Source: Amphirosellinia nigrospora (Eukaryota; Ascomycota; Sordariomycetes; Xylariales; Xylariaceae). From it: 64,000 nt of DNA. The position numbers and the translations under genes were made by a program. This document shows positions 1 to 11,045 of the stretch, piece by piece; the first letter of the stretch is position 1; each line of letters begins with the position of its first letter. Where the stretch lies: the NCBI GenBank assembly GCA_004123355.1, contig SCHM01000001.1, positions 9,744,193-9,808,192 of the forward strand. The letters run 5' to 3'. The notes under the pieces were generated by a model that saw only the letters and a program-made list of their open reading frames with translations, made no database searches and had not been told where the DNA came from.

Positions 1-340
1 CCCCCCGCCTTAGCTCAGTTGAGCACAAATACAGTAATTATGTTCAAGCAATACGCAACTTTCTTACCTATCGTTTACCTTAACTAGGGTGCAAACCTAG
101 CCTTCAGGGGTCTATACAGAGAGCTAGGTCTGTCTTAGATTATTCTCAACCTGCTACGTCTAACCGATAAAGTTGTCACGTTTTAACAAGCTATTAGCAC
201 AGTCATATGAGGAGTTGAGCGGATGCCATTAAATGTCTAGTGCCCCCCAACACATACTTAGTCATACAGATCTGGTCTTACAAATCAACGCCCTGAACAG
301 CACATCGGCCTCCCTGATCCTTACCTTGATCCTTAAGTCT
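1..340. other. 3' flank of the BolA gene, no gene seen
   Basis: I see no convincing coding region. A short string near 12-26 resembles a tRNA D-arm, but no acceptor, anticodon or T-arm follows it. Confidence 0.5.
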
Positions 341-924
341 TTAGGGGTCTTCCTTCGTCTTCTGCCGCTCCTCTTCCTCCGGGGTCATAGTCCGCAATTG
401 CAGGGCATGAATGCCGCCATCGGCCGCCATCTCGTCGCGCAAGAGACCATATACGAGGCGGTGGCGGGCGGGCTGCATCTTAGACTGGAAGGCATCGGAT
501 GTGATAACGATACGGAAGTGTGTCTCTCTTGATGTGCTGCCTTGCATGGGTTTGTGGTGGGCATCTGGTATAGTGTGAGTATACATGTATAAAATTTCAG
601 AGAGAAGCGGGAGGGGAACGAATAAAAGTATGTTGAAGTATACTACATATGGAGAGAGTTATATAGACTTACGCTTGTGCGAGTCATTGAAGATCTCGAG
701 ACGCGATGGGCTGAGTGCTTCAGTGACCTATTCGCCGCCATGGTTTGTTAGTATCGAGGTCATTATTATGTTTATAAAATCTACTGGCTATCTCTCGCTC
801 TTATACTCCAGTATCCCAAAATATTGGTATAATAGAACTCGTGCATGGAATCCCGGCCAGCGTTCTAACGCCACGAAAATAAGACGAAAAGAAATCCTAC
901 CTTCGTGCGGATAGCATCCTCCAT
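341..924 (-). CDS. BolA-like protein, three exons
   Basis: This encodes a small BolA-family protein of about 100 residues. The family works with monothiol glutaredoxins in iron-sulfur cluster trafficking and iron sensing, in the cytosol or mitochondria. Exons on the minus strand are 924-901, 727-673 and 564-341, with donors GTAGGA and GTAAGT and AG acceptors; the phases join cleanly. The product starts MEDAIRTK and continues with a SPSRLEIFNDSHKHAHH segment, then ETHFRIVITSDAF, then QPARHRLVY and GGIHALQLRTMTPEE. The last three blocks are the conserved BolA core, including the RHR and IHAL motifs. The start codon is the only in-frame ATG I found just upstream, so exon 1 has only 24 coding bases. 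A longer, mitochondrially targeted isoform with a further upstream exon is possible. No breaks are visible. It is convergent with nothing nearby. Confidence 0.88.
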
Positions 925-2031
925 CGGGTGTTGGAAGCCATTGTCGCACTGGATAGCAATCGTCTCGAAAACAATAGTGCAGGCAATGGTGTCCGAATCG
1001 GCACAGCCGGTACTAGAGCTGCAACCGCGGTTCGGCGCAACATCAATGCAACCTCGTGGTTCGTAATTCTGATGTCCGGGTGAGGCTCTGAGATACTTAT
1101 GTGGACGGACTCCGTACGATCATTGAGCTACGCCTGGATTGGTTGGCGTGGTTGGCGGCCGATGACTAACCGTGCCGATATACCCTGCCTAGCCCCCTGT
1201 AAGGCCTGCCTGTGCTAGCTTAGCTTAGTACGCTTTGTAGCCCAAGGGACATTTTTTTACGGCCGAACTTCTACATAGTATGCAGATGACAGTGGACTGA
1301 CTGCCCAGTTGGAATTTGAAAACAACCTTAGCATTCAGACTTCTGTTCAGACTTCCCACCACATGCCAAAATCCTGCCAAATTCTGGGCCTCAACAAACT
1401 CCCAACAGCCCCATATTGCATGCTTCATCAAGTGCTACACAACCTTAAGATCGGCAGCACCACCCACGCAATGGGAATCTCCCGTCGGCTCCATCAAATG
1501 GATTAGACGGGTTAATGTTACTTGCTTTTTTAATCGGTGACCCCCCCATTCGCCATTCGCCATTCGCCGGCCCATCCATCCATTTTCCCCAATCCTGGCA
1601 GGCTAAACACTCTTGGCAGCATGAAAGGGCAGCATATTCGCACCAAACTACGTCTTCCCTCATCATCATCCCAGTCTAAGGGTCCTTGGCCATCATCAAT
1701 GCTGCCGCCATATTAATTATTATCATATTAGATACTTCACATACATCACATCAATGTTACAATCGTAATATCGATATTCTGGCTTCGGCCGTCTGTCCTC
1801 CAGGAGGCGGATGACTACTCTCTTACTACAAACTTCTTCTTTCGTCATGCAACCTACACTTTGTCTTGGTCTCCCTGATCCCTACTCTGCATTGTACTCC
1901 ACATCAGATCTTAAGCCCCCTGAAAATACCACCGATCCGTGCAGGGTCACTGCGGTTGGCTGGCAGCGAGGAGTGCGTCTGATGGTCTGTCTGTATTGCG
2001 AACTCTTCGTTGCTGACTGCTTCAAACCAAC
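925..2031. other. Intergenic region between divergent BolA and acyl-CoA synthetase genes
   Basis: This holds the promoters of two divergent genes. Small reading frames are present, but none shows a domain, a signal peptide or consistent codon use. I see no RNA gene or repeat of note. Confidence 0.55.
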
Positions 2032-4444
2032 ATGATCTGCCGGTCACAACGCTCGTTTCTCCACCCACTGTCCGTCGCCACAATTTCCTCCCGTGCGCGT
2101 GCTACTAGGAATAGTAATATTGGGTCTGTTGTACCTGGCCGTGCATTCACTACTTATATAACCAGACCTCGGCCAAACACCTCCTCATGCTTTTGGCGCT
2201 CCCCTCTTGCGATTCAACTTGAGACGTCCTTCGGTTCCTTCAGAATGGCTTCCACGCTCGCTTTGCCTAACTTCCCTCTCTTTAACGCCATATTACGACA
2301 TGACCCCGATTCCATTGCCGTGGCGCATTGTCTTTCGGGCCGGTCGTTCAAATATGGCGAGCTACTTCCGGATATCTGTCGGGCACGCGACCACATATAC
2401 CGGGCAGCGGGGAAGACCGATATTCGTGGGGAGCGCATTGCCTTCCTCGTAGAAAATAGCTATGATTATGTCGGTATGAAACGTATCCAGCCCAAAATGC
2501 ACATTTGCGCAAGAAATACAATGTATTGGTTTACTCATACGAAATAGTCACATTCCTTGCTATTCTCGCCGCGCGCGCAATTGCGCTGCCCCTGTCGCCC
2601 CCGTTCCCTGCGTCCGAGCTGCAGTATATCCTCGCACAATCCCAGGCGTCATTGCTACTTCATTCAACCAAATTTGCCTCGAAAGCGACAGAGACACTCA
2701 AAACTCCATGGCCTGAACCTTCGCCCAATACAGATCCTGAGTTAAAACCCACTCTCAAGGTAGTCGAAGTGCCGAAGCGTTTTGGGCTAGGTCAGGACAA
2801 TACTGTCTTTGATACGGTTACGATTACGGATGAAACCGATACAGAGGGAGCAGGCATGATGTTGTATACCTCGGGAACGACAGCACGACCGAAGGGCGTT
2901 CTAATTCCAGAGACCGCCCTCGTAGCACAAGGCCGCGCCTTGATCGAGGCCTGGAAATATACTCCGCAGGACAGGCTGCTTCATGTCCTACCTTTACACC
3001 ACATTCACGGAACCGTCAATGCCATCATCGCCCCTCTGTTTGCGGGAAGTACAATAGAGTTTCTCTTCCCATTCAACGCGGACACCCTGTGGCGGCGGTT
3101 TGCGAACCCGTTTCTCCAATCCGTAAGGACCAATGGTGTCCCCAATGGCATTACAAACAACCCTACGCCTCTTCCAAGTACCCTCAGATGCGCCGTGAGC
3201 CGCACCGCCTCAGAAGCGTGTAGCACGGGTGCTACTACCCCCGTAAGCGCAGACACAGCTCTATCTCCGTCGGATACGGCTACAATCAATAGAATTGCTG
3301 CGGAGTTGTATGGTATCATGCAATTGGCGTCCCGGCATGGTGGCTCACCCGAGATGGGCGGTGCGGTCTTAACATCCCAGGAGACTACCAGAGTCGGTCA
3401 ACTAGTTACTGACCTCAACGAGGTGGCCCGCAGTAACTCAATTCCAATACCTAATAGATCAACGCATATGAACGGCAATGTAAACAACGCAGCGGAAGCC
3501 AAATTCACCAAAATGAGCACCGAGAAAATAACATTCTTCACCGTAGTACCAACAGTCTACACACGCCTACTTTCCACACATAAGACATTGTCTCCAGAAA
3601 TCGCCGAGGCCGGTTGCATTGCTGCAAGCCCTGAGCATATGCGCGTTGCCATTTCGGGCTCCGCCGCACTGCCGACGCCGGTGAAGCGGGCCTGGAAGGA
3701 CCTTAGCCGAGGTAATGTGCTCTTGGAACGCTACGGTATGACTGAAGTTGGCATGGCGCTATCTTGTGGTCTGGAATTCGCAGATCGTGTGGATGGTAGC
3801 GTAGGCTGGCCGCTACCAGGCGTTGAAGTGCGTCTCTTCGATACTGATACAAATGAGATTATCCCATCGGATGTGGTTGACCGATCGGGAGAGATCCAAC
3901 TACGTGGCGCAAACGTGTTCCGCGAATACTGGGCAAACCCTACAGCCACTGCTAAGGAGTTCGTGCCCGCTGATGACAGTAAGGGGCCGTGGTTCAAGAC
4001 GGGCGATGTTGCCGTGCGCCGGAACGTACCCGCGCCAGCCGCCAGCGGAACAAGTGGCACGTGGGCTCAGGGTCCCATGTATTTATCTTGGGACGCCAGA
4101 GCGCCGACATCATCAAATCGGGTGGTGAGAAGGTATCCGCACTAGAAGTCGAGCGGGAGCTCCTGTCACTGCCGGAAGTACTCGAGACAGCTGTGCTAGC
4201 CGTGCCGTCAGGCAAATGGGGACAGAAGGTCGGGGCCGTCGTGATTCTCGATCGTACCATCTGCCCTCAAGGGTGGAAGCCTATGGACATGCGCCGGGCC
4301 CTGAAAGACCGGCTGGCAAATTATAAGATACCCCAAGTTCTAAGAGTCGTTGAGCACATCCCCAGGAACGCGATGGGTAAGATAAATAAGAAGAACCTGC
4401 TTCGCCAGGTGTTCTTAGATGACTTTAGTGGAGACGAGATGTGA
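2032..4444 (+). CDS. ACSF3-like acyl-CoA (malonyl-CoA) synthetase, one frame break
   Basis: This is an ANL-superfamily adenylating enzyme that joins a carboxylic acid, probably malonate or a related short acid, to CoA through an acyl-AMP. One intron, 2474-2547, joins ENSYDY to VTFLAILAARAIALPLSP in phase. Visible motifs are the P-loop YTSGTTARPKG, ERYGMTEVGMA, FKTGDVAVRR, the hinge region GGEKVSALEVERELL and the C-terminal catalytic lysine motif NAMGKINKK. The first 70 residues are rich in Arg and Ser and could be a mitochondrial transit peptide; a second ATG at 2245 (MASTLALPNFPLF) would give a form without it. About 120 residues of low-similarity sequence (roughly 3110-3510) lie inside the adenylation domain. 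Near 4080 the frame changes by one base in a T run, just where GPMYFILGRQSADIIK is expected. This is either a run-length error or a recent disabling change. Confidence 0.88.
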
Positions 4445-5661
4445 GTTATCAAAAGAAGACAGAAACAACATGACAAAGAATAGAGACCAAAAGCGGCTTC
4501 GTCATCTCATATTATCCATGCTGTATGAGCACGTTCATGGGGCGGAGCATTATATAGAGGCCGGAGCATTCAAGTACGTTTGTATACAGGTTTACATTGG
4601 AAAACTGGGTGGCATGAATCTACATACATTCGGTACTTATATATAGACATGGACTCACCCGACTTTACTCGAGGCGAGATATCGCGACTTAAACAGTACA
4701 TAAAACCAATCTACACTCAAACTATACCATTAAACTCGGTATGTAGAATACGCACTAGTTATCTTTCTTACGTGAAATGTTAGATGTGCGCGTGCCAAAT
4801 GAAACTGACATAACTCTATTTTACTCAGTTTCGGTTCACGTGTATATCGGGTCCTTCAAGTGATGGAAAATCCTAAACTTCCCGCGCTTACCCATCTACT
4901 TTCCCTGTAACCCCTTTGTCATCATCAGGTTTTCATGCTGAACTTGATCAACATCCATGTCCCGTACAGACTTGCAGGCCGAAATACAATATTTCACAAC
5001 AGAGGACACGGTGGGATCGACTTTCTTGCTAGATGATCATCAGGTAAATAGATGGCTATGCCTACTTGGTGAAAGGAAACTTTTTGCCGGCACACTCAAT
5101 TTAGCTTGAATTTTATTATCATGGCCAGAGACTGGCAGACAGGAAATACATATATATATATAGACTCAGAAAAGGTACGTTGCGTGTTTATGCTCAAACC
5201 TGAATAGCACTGGCCTGTGCGAGACACGCCTCACCACATATAAACTGCTCAAATAATGATGATATGGAACGTAGGATACTTAATTCTTCACGCTTTAGAT
5301 GAAATCAGGTTTGACGGTCATCCTACAACGTGCTTGAACATATTATGAGATTATTTTTTTGCTCTTGTTTTCTCATGTAGCTATACTTTCAGTTCGTTCC
5401 ACGTCAGATGGATCGTTTTCGTCTAGCGATAGCTATAGAAATATCCATCAACTTCACTTTCAGAAAGCGATATTACCGGAAACGCAAGGCAAGTATCGAG
5501 CACCATATGGTGGATTATACATGCCAGTTCCCTTGAGCCCTTAACATACAAGCGAGTGATCACTAGCAAATGTAATGCCTTCCACAGCTGTCTACTAGAG
5601 AAACCCTATGCCATGCCGCATGCCACCGTTCCTACCGAAAATCCTCGTCCGTAGGCCAGGT
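4445..5661. other. Intergenic region between convergent genes
   Basis: This is the shared 3' flank of the synthetase and eIF4E genes. It is AT-leaning with a short TA repeat near 5150-5162. No gene or RNA is supported. Confidence 0.55.
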
Positions 5662-6625
5662 TTAAACCACAAACTTAGCCCGAGCACGGGTGCTACCAGA
5701 ATGGGCTGAGTCTGTGTGGCCTGAGAACTCAACGCTTTCAGAGGCAGGCAAGTTGAGAGTTTCCTTGAATCGCTTGCCAATAGATTGCAGGACCTTCTGG
5801 CCCTTCTCAGGAGTTCGCCCCTTACCACCAGCAACATCGCCATCACCGCGACCGGGGATGCTCTTGCCGATGGTGCGGGTCCAGACACCAATACGGAAGA
5901 AGGCTTTTCGGACATTGACAACGACACCCATGACCTCGCCGTCGTCTTCATCCTCGAGGGTCTCACCAATGGCTGCCATCATAGTCTGTAGCCACAGATC
6001 ATTGATGTCGATGCTACGCTTATCTTTAAACTGATAAGACCACTTGCCGCCGTGCTTATTCTGGATATCTTCCCACTCAGGTCGTACGCCCTCCTTGAAG
6101 AGGTGGTAGTCGGACTTCATGGCTAATTCGGAGACGGGGGCGATGTTGTTCTGTTGGATCAAGGATAGATACACTGGTTAGTTGATAGGCTCGCAAGAAG
6201 CGGTGAAGTATGATCCTCGTGCAGGACCCTTGGGCCAATACTCACGTAGATACCCCAGAACTCTTCCACCGAGTCGAAGGTGATGACTTCCTTGAGAAGA
6301 TCATTCCAGTTGTCGCCCTAAGGATAGAGAAAAGGGAGCAAGTTAGTTTGATGCATGTCACTTGAGAATGTATGGATTTGGAATGGCCAAGTCGAATATG
6401 GTAATACGGCAGAAGTAGCGATAACTGGAACCGACTCACCTTGCCGCTCGACGGCTTAGTAAACCAAAGCGTCCACTTATTTTGTAGAGGGTGTTTGACA
6501 TTGAAATTATCTTTGTCGTGAAAAACCGTCACAAGCTCGTCGGCAGAGGCTGCGTCGGCCTTCTCGCCGTTCTTGTCGCCATTGGGCGAGATGGGAATTG
6601 TGGTGAGATCCACTTGCTCAGACAT
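5662..6625 (-). CDS. eIF4E: Translation initiation factor eIF4E, three exons
   Basis: This is the mRNA cap-binding subunit of eIF4F, about 248 residues, close to the usual fungal length of 210-260. Exons are 6625-6440, 6317-6246 and 6150-5662; donors are GTGAGT in both introns and the phases are all zero. Characteristic blocks are HPLQNKWTLWF near residue 45, GDNWNDLLKEV, VEEFWGIYNNI, the cap-binding loop around PEWEDIQNKHGGKW, and NDLWLQTMMAAIGE. The tryptophans that stack on the cap base and contact eIF4G are all present. The N-terminus is acidic and disordered, and a hydrophilic Gly/Thr/Ser-rich tail ends the protein. The ATG at 6625 gives the expected MSEQVDL-type start. There are no frame breaks. 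It converges on the acyl-CoA synthetase gene. Confidence 0.95.
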
Positions 6626-7649
6626 CTTGAATGTTAGGTGGAAGGCGAACGGCGTTAGGTGTATGAAGAGCGAGAGGCGAGAGGCTCAAGACGAGTGGGA
6701 TGGAATCGCAAGTCGATGGTAGGGTGAGACAAGTATGTTGGTCCGCTGTTGATCGAGGTTGGAGAGATGGAGGGCGAAGTGCGGAAGGAGGGGGAGGGGC
6801 ACTAGGTAGGTAGGTAAGGTAGTCAAGAGTGAGACGATTCGTCGTTGCCTCAAGCGGCAGGCAGAGAGCCCTATTTTTCAAAGAAGGTGCGGCACGTTGT
6901 ATGGGCAGTAATCGCAACCTACGTATGCGATAGGTTCTGTAATGTGACAGGCGGCTTCCCAGGATATCTCAAGACGCCGTGACAGAGTGCTGATCGCAAG
7001 GGCTGAACGAATCGTTGCCCGAAAGTGACGAGTGTCGCGGGGGAACAGATTATAAAGGAGAAGGGGACTTTGCGCCAGGCAGAGTCGGACTTGTTCGGGG
7101 TGGAATGCAGTTGTTGATCGTCACGTCGTCTTTGCGATTCGTCGCACGCCAAGCAGGTTGGTATAATGTAGGTTTTCAAACTCGTTCGCTTTTTTTACGA
7201 AACGGCGGATTTCTGCAGTGGGCGCCAGGAATCCGAAAGTGCAAGGGGAGACTTGGGTTGCACACAGTAAGAGAACCGCCCTGATATACGCATACTGCGC
7301 TATGAACACTGTATACTTCACTGTGCCAGCTTTTAACAAAGACACCTACCTAGGTACCTACCTAGGTATTGTGATTGATGCCTGGGTTAACATTTATATT
7401 TATGTATATAAATTATTCTAAGCTCAAGTTAAATCACTGACCGGTTACCGAGCAAGATCAACAGCATCGTGAGGTTCAAATAGGTATTGGCAGCTATTTG
7501 GTACATACCTCCCATTCCATACCGGTACCATAAACTAGGTACTTCAGTAGACCCCTCCGCAGGTATGCCATAGGATGTTGGTATGAGGCTGTGTCGTCAT
7601 GCTTTGAGTCACACTTTGTCTTTCGACTTTATAAGAGCTAACGCCAGCC
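6626..7649. other. Divergent promoter region of eIF4E and the oxygenase
   Basis: No gene is supported here. The eIF4E side is rich in short CT/GA tracts (about 6640-6800), which are common in fungal promoters. A short perfect repeat with the unit CCTACCTAGGTA occurs near 7347-7370. Confidence 0.5.
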
Positions 7650-7698
7650 ATGCAAGAAATTCTCATCCGGTAACAAGATGCCTCCAACTCACATGTAA
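7650..7698 (+). promoter_or_regulatory. Two possible upstream mini reading frames
   Basis: Two very short ATG frames precede the oxygenase start: 7650-7673 (MQEILIR, stop) and 7678-7698 (MPPTHM, stop). If the transcript starts upstream of 7650 they could dampen initiation at 7737. The transcription start is unknown, so this is a possibility only. Confidence 0.25.
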
Positions 7699-7736
7699 TT
7701 CTTTTGATTATCTACACAAAGCCTATCCAGTTCAGT

Positions 7737-8591
7737 ATGCGTAATACACCAGCCGCTGGCCTTTGCAACCCTCGCCATGGAGTCCTCAAATCCCAGGGCC
7801 ATGGGCCCCTGATCGACCCCTCCAGTCCTGAGGGGTTGGTTGTCAATACTACGCCCATTGATTTTGCCAACTCGCCTCTAGCAGAGGAGTATAGCACTTT
7901 CTTCGCCTTGACCATCGACAATTTGCTGAGCCCTGACGAATGTGCTCAACTTCAGAGCGCCGCCGGGGATGATTGGCAAATTCTGAGCAAAGGAAATTCC
8001 TTTCGAGAATGCCAAAACATTCTTGTCTTCTCCCCGGAATGGGCGTCAGCGCTCTATGATCGGATTGTTGCCCACCTTCCAGAAGAAGTCAAAGCTCTCC
8101 GAAAGGGTGATGAGCTGGCCAAGGTTATTGCTGGCCCTTCGCATCTCAAGGCGAGCATGGGCGCCAGGAAGACTGTTTGGCGCATCAAAGAAGCCAATGA
8201 GCGTCTGAGTTTCTTGCGCTACCAGGCAGGCCACTATTTCAAGCCGCACTGCGATGCGCTCTATGCGCGCCCGGGAAAGGACGAGAAAAGCTTCTTGACA
8301 TGTCAGATCTACCTCAACGATGCGCCCGAGGGTGCTAATGGGGAATCAAGTGGCGGAGGCGAGACGCGATTCTGGGCAAGCCAGGTCGGCAAACGACAGA
8401 AAGCAGCTGAATTGGGACATGAGACGGGAGAGGAAAAAGAGGCCCCATTTCTCGATGTCAAGCCAAAGGTAGGCAGAGCTCTGGTTTTTCAACAGAGGAT
8501 GTTGTGGCATTCTGGGCAGGAAGTGAAGCATGGCGAAAAGTTTACCGTGCGGTTGGATCTAATGTTTGAACGACAATTCGAAAAGCTCTAA
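7737..8591 (+). CDS. 2-oxoglutarate/Fe(II) dioxygenase, prolyl-4-hydroxylase-like
   Basis: A single-exon protein of about 284 residues with a C-terminal 2OG-Fe(II) oxygenase fold. The iron ligands are visible: HCD at about residues 171-173 within HYFKPHCDALYAR, and the distal histidine at about 258 in MLWHSGQEV. The 2OG-binding basic residue is in KFTVRLDLMF (R at about 272). The family hydroxylates protein or small-molecule substrates using O2 and 2-oxoglutarate; the substrate here cannot be told. Fungal homologues are usually annotated as prolyl 4-hydroxylase alpha-subunit-like oxygenases. I took the first ATG (MRNTPAAGL) as the start; the frame is open further upstream but without another ATG. 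No signal peptide is evident, which suggests cytosol or nucleus. The frame is intact. Confidence 0.85.
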   Translation: MRNTPAAGLCNPRHGVLKSQGHGPLIDPSSPEGLVVNTTPIDFANSPLAEEYSTFFALTIDNLLSPDECAQLQSAAGDDWQILSKGNSFRECQNILVFSPEWASALYDRIVAHLPEEVKALRKGDELAKVIAGPSHLKASMGARKTVWRIKEANERLSFLRYQAGHYFKPHCDALYARPGKDEKSFLTCQIYLNDAPEGANGESSGGGETRFWASQVGKRQKAAELGHETGEEKEAPFLDVKPKVGRALVFQQRMLWHSGQEVKHGEKFTVRLDLMFERQFEKL

Positions 8592-9103
8592 CGTGTCTAG
8601 TATACAATACTTCACAATAGGCTTACTCAAAGCCTGACGTAAACCAGACCCCAAGCGAGCCCTCAACATGTGCAGATGTCAGATCCACGATAAGCTCCTA
8701 GGAAATCGCTATTAATTAGCCCGAAAGCACAGGTTTACCTGGATTTTCCAGTCATTTCAGTGTGAACACTACGTTATCTGTGTAACCACCTTCCTGCCCA
8801 GATCTGACTTCCGGATAATACATCCATAGGTAGCAATGCCGTTGGTGTGGTGGGCGGGTGAGATTAGTCTAGACCCGCGACTTTGACAAATCCACAATTG
8901 GAAATCCGGGGCTTAAATTTTTTTTATTAACCACGTTCACGATAGCTTCATTTCGACTGGTCCGGGACTAAGATAAGCCCCTTTCACAACTCTCAAAACG
9001 ACTACTACCGATCGGAGCCCAAACTCTCCTTTGAGTTTCTCTCCTTTAATTCAGGGTCCATTGTTGCATCGTTTAGCTTTACAGGAAGGGCACTCGGCTT
9101 CAA
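8592..9103. other. Intergenic region, no gene seen
   Basis: Tandem plus-strand genes flank this stretch. It holds the 3' end of the oxygenase gene and the promoter of the methyltransferase. An A/T run near 8917-8930 is the only notable feature. Confidence 0.5.
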
Positions 9104-10319
9104 ATGAGCCCGGCGAGGCGCCCGCTGCCTCCGTCGAGCAGCTTGCCTGCTCTACGCTCGCTTAACACCCGGACCGAGTCTTGCATCTTGGATGCGTTAG
9201 GTGGCCTTCACGCCATCTACTGTCCGTTGCCGACATCACTGGCTTTCAGACGAGCTCGGCGCCGAAGGGTCTACCTGCAGCGGCAGATTCCGGTTATGCA
9301 TCTGACAATGATGAAGGCAATGACAAGGATGAAGAGGGTTTCGAGCTTCGCGATGACCCTTACGAGCGTGCCTTTGCCGAGCGCTGGCTGACAGGGTTCT
9401 TGGGTCGCGCAGAGGAGCTCATTTGTTTTGAGGGCGATGACTCGCGACAACGCGCTATCGATGAGGCATCGTGCATCTTGGCTTCATTCTTTAGCCAGGG
9501 TGAGGATGAAGATGAGGACACCGAAATCACAAGGGACTATCACTTCACGCTGAATCTAGACTCTTACGAAGCTGGAGAGAACGGGAAAAGCAGCCAAACC
9601 GAAACCATCACCGTGCAAGTCACCGATGGCCTAGCTGGCAAAGATGATACCGATCATACTGATGTCGGCCTACAAAGCTGGGGCGCCGCTTTCATTTTTA
9701 CTGAATTGATGTGTGCAACTCCCGCCCATCTGAATTCACGAAACAATCATTAGGTTCCACACCACGCATCATCGAGCTAGGTGCTGGCACTGGGCTCGTG
9801 GGGATTGCGCTGGGCAAGATTTTACCGCGCCTTGGTGTGTCGACGCCGACAATAATTGCAACAGACTTTCATCCGACCGTTCTCGCGAACCTACGAGCAA
9901 ATATAATCAAGAATTTCCCCAATCAAGGTCAAGAGATGCCGTCGTCGGTTCACATTCAAGCTGCACCACTTGATTGGGAGACTCCTGATCTCTCTCGACC
10001 TTTGAACGAGCAAGCCGACGTGCTCGTCGCGACGGATGTAATTTACGACTCGGAGCACGCTGTATGGCTTCGAGATTGTACGGCGCGCATGCTGAAGCCG
10101 GACGGCGTCTTTTGGTTGATGCTAACGGTGCGGACGACGGGCAAATTCGAAGGCATCAGCGGGACGGTGCACGCGTCGTTCAATGGACGCGATGGGTTGC
10201 GAAACTCACAGGGCCGTGCGCTGGCTATACTCGACGAGGAGCGTTTTGCGCGACCAAGTGGTATAGGACGTGGAGACGAAAGTGAATATCGCCTTTTTAA
10301 AATCGGTTGGGCTTCCTAG
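9104..10319 (+). CDS. FAM86/EEF2KMT-like SAM methyltransferase, frame changes
   Basis: A class I S-adenosylmethionine-dependent methyltransferase. The SAM-binding motif I is IIELGAGTGLVGIALG (about 9770-9815), followed by IIATDFHPTVLANLRANI (motif II region) and ADVLVATDVIYDSEHA (post-I/motif IV). Before the catalytic part comes a VGLQSWGAAFIFTEL block, typical of the METTL/FAM86 lysine methyltransferase family, whose known members modify translation factors such as eEF2. The N-terminus (MSPARRPLPP) and the middle (DSGYASDNDE, DPYERAFAERWLTGF) lie in different frames, changing near 9225-9240 with no acceptable intron between. The second frame change near 9712-9752 could be a 41-nt GT-AG intron or a break. 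The methyltransferase call is firm; the substrate is inferred from family only. Confidence 0.78.
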
Positions 10320-10572
10320 GGCACGGCTGATGTCTGGTGGATGATATCTTTTTTAGAGCCCAAGACAGCATTTTGCATGATCTTAGAGCATTGCGCACGC
10401 GTTATAGACAAGCAGAGATACTAGACCATAGATGATAGATAATAAACAATAGAGGGAGCATGACTCCATAGACGCGATCGGGTAATTACAACCACAGTTA
10501 CGGGACCTTCGCACATGCACTCAGGATGGTGAAGCGTTGCATTTTACTAAACTGGCGCACTATTCTCCATTC

Positions 10573-11045
10573 TCAAAGCTTTAGATACGCATTCCGCACC
10601 AACACGTCAAAGAACCCCCGAAACCAAACATCCCGCTCCGGCGCAGGCCTCATCGCAGACTTCGCAGCGCATCCCACCTCGTCTCTGCCTCGTTCGCTGC
10701 TCACACCATCCGACTCGCCGGGGCGTTTAACCCAAACAAATGCATCGAGCGTGTCGTTACCCGTCGCCGCGTCCTGCCGGGCCCCCAAGCCGGTGCCAGA
10801 ACCAGTCTAGAGAGTTGCTATGGCCGACATCCAAGTATAGTATTGCATTAGGTAGATTCAATCTCTCCAGAGCAACAGGTATGTTTGTGCTGTAACTGCG
10901 CACCAGATTCGTTTCTTCTTTTGATGCGCTGGCGAAGTCGAAGCGTTGAAGTATCAAGAGAATGCGCTTGGCTCGATTATTACGCGAAAGCGACGTTTAG
11001 ATGAGTTTCAATTACTGCCGCAAGCGCTGCACCGCCAAATAATCA
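10573..11045 (-). pseudogene. Decayed GH6 cellobiohydrolase, core deleted
   Basis: Remnants of a glycoside hydrolase family 6 enzyme (cellobiohydrolase II/endoglucanase) are readable on the minus strand. Around 11000-10965 is RVIIEPSAF, matching the GH6 strand that carries the EPD motif. Next come ALERLNLPNAILYLDVGHS (about 10870-10825), matching the NLPNVAMYLDAGH block, and then GTGLGARQDAATGND and LDAFVWVKRPGESDG with WFRGFFDVLVRNA (10800-10575), matching the C-terminal lid and end of the fold. The roughly 100 or more residues that normally sit between LDVGHS and GTGLGARQ are missing, the frame changes at least twice, and no start, signal peptide or cellulose-binding module is found. It is a broken gene. 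Confidence 0.8.

Noticed and set aside
1-30. D-arm-like string suggesting a tRNA at the window start
   Set aside because: No acceptor, anticodon or T-arm could be placed around it.
9712-9752. 41-nt intron in the methyltransferase gene
   Set aside because: It would restore the frame but is shorter than the other introns seen here (54 nt or more); kept only as an alternative to a frame break.
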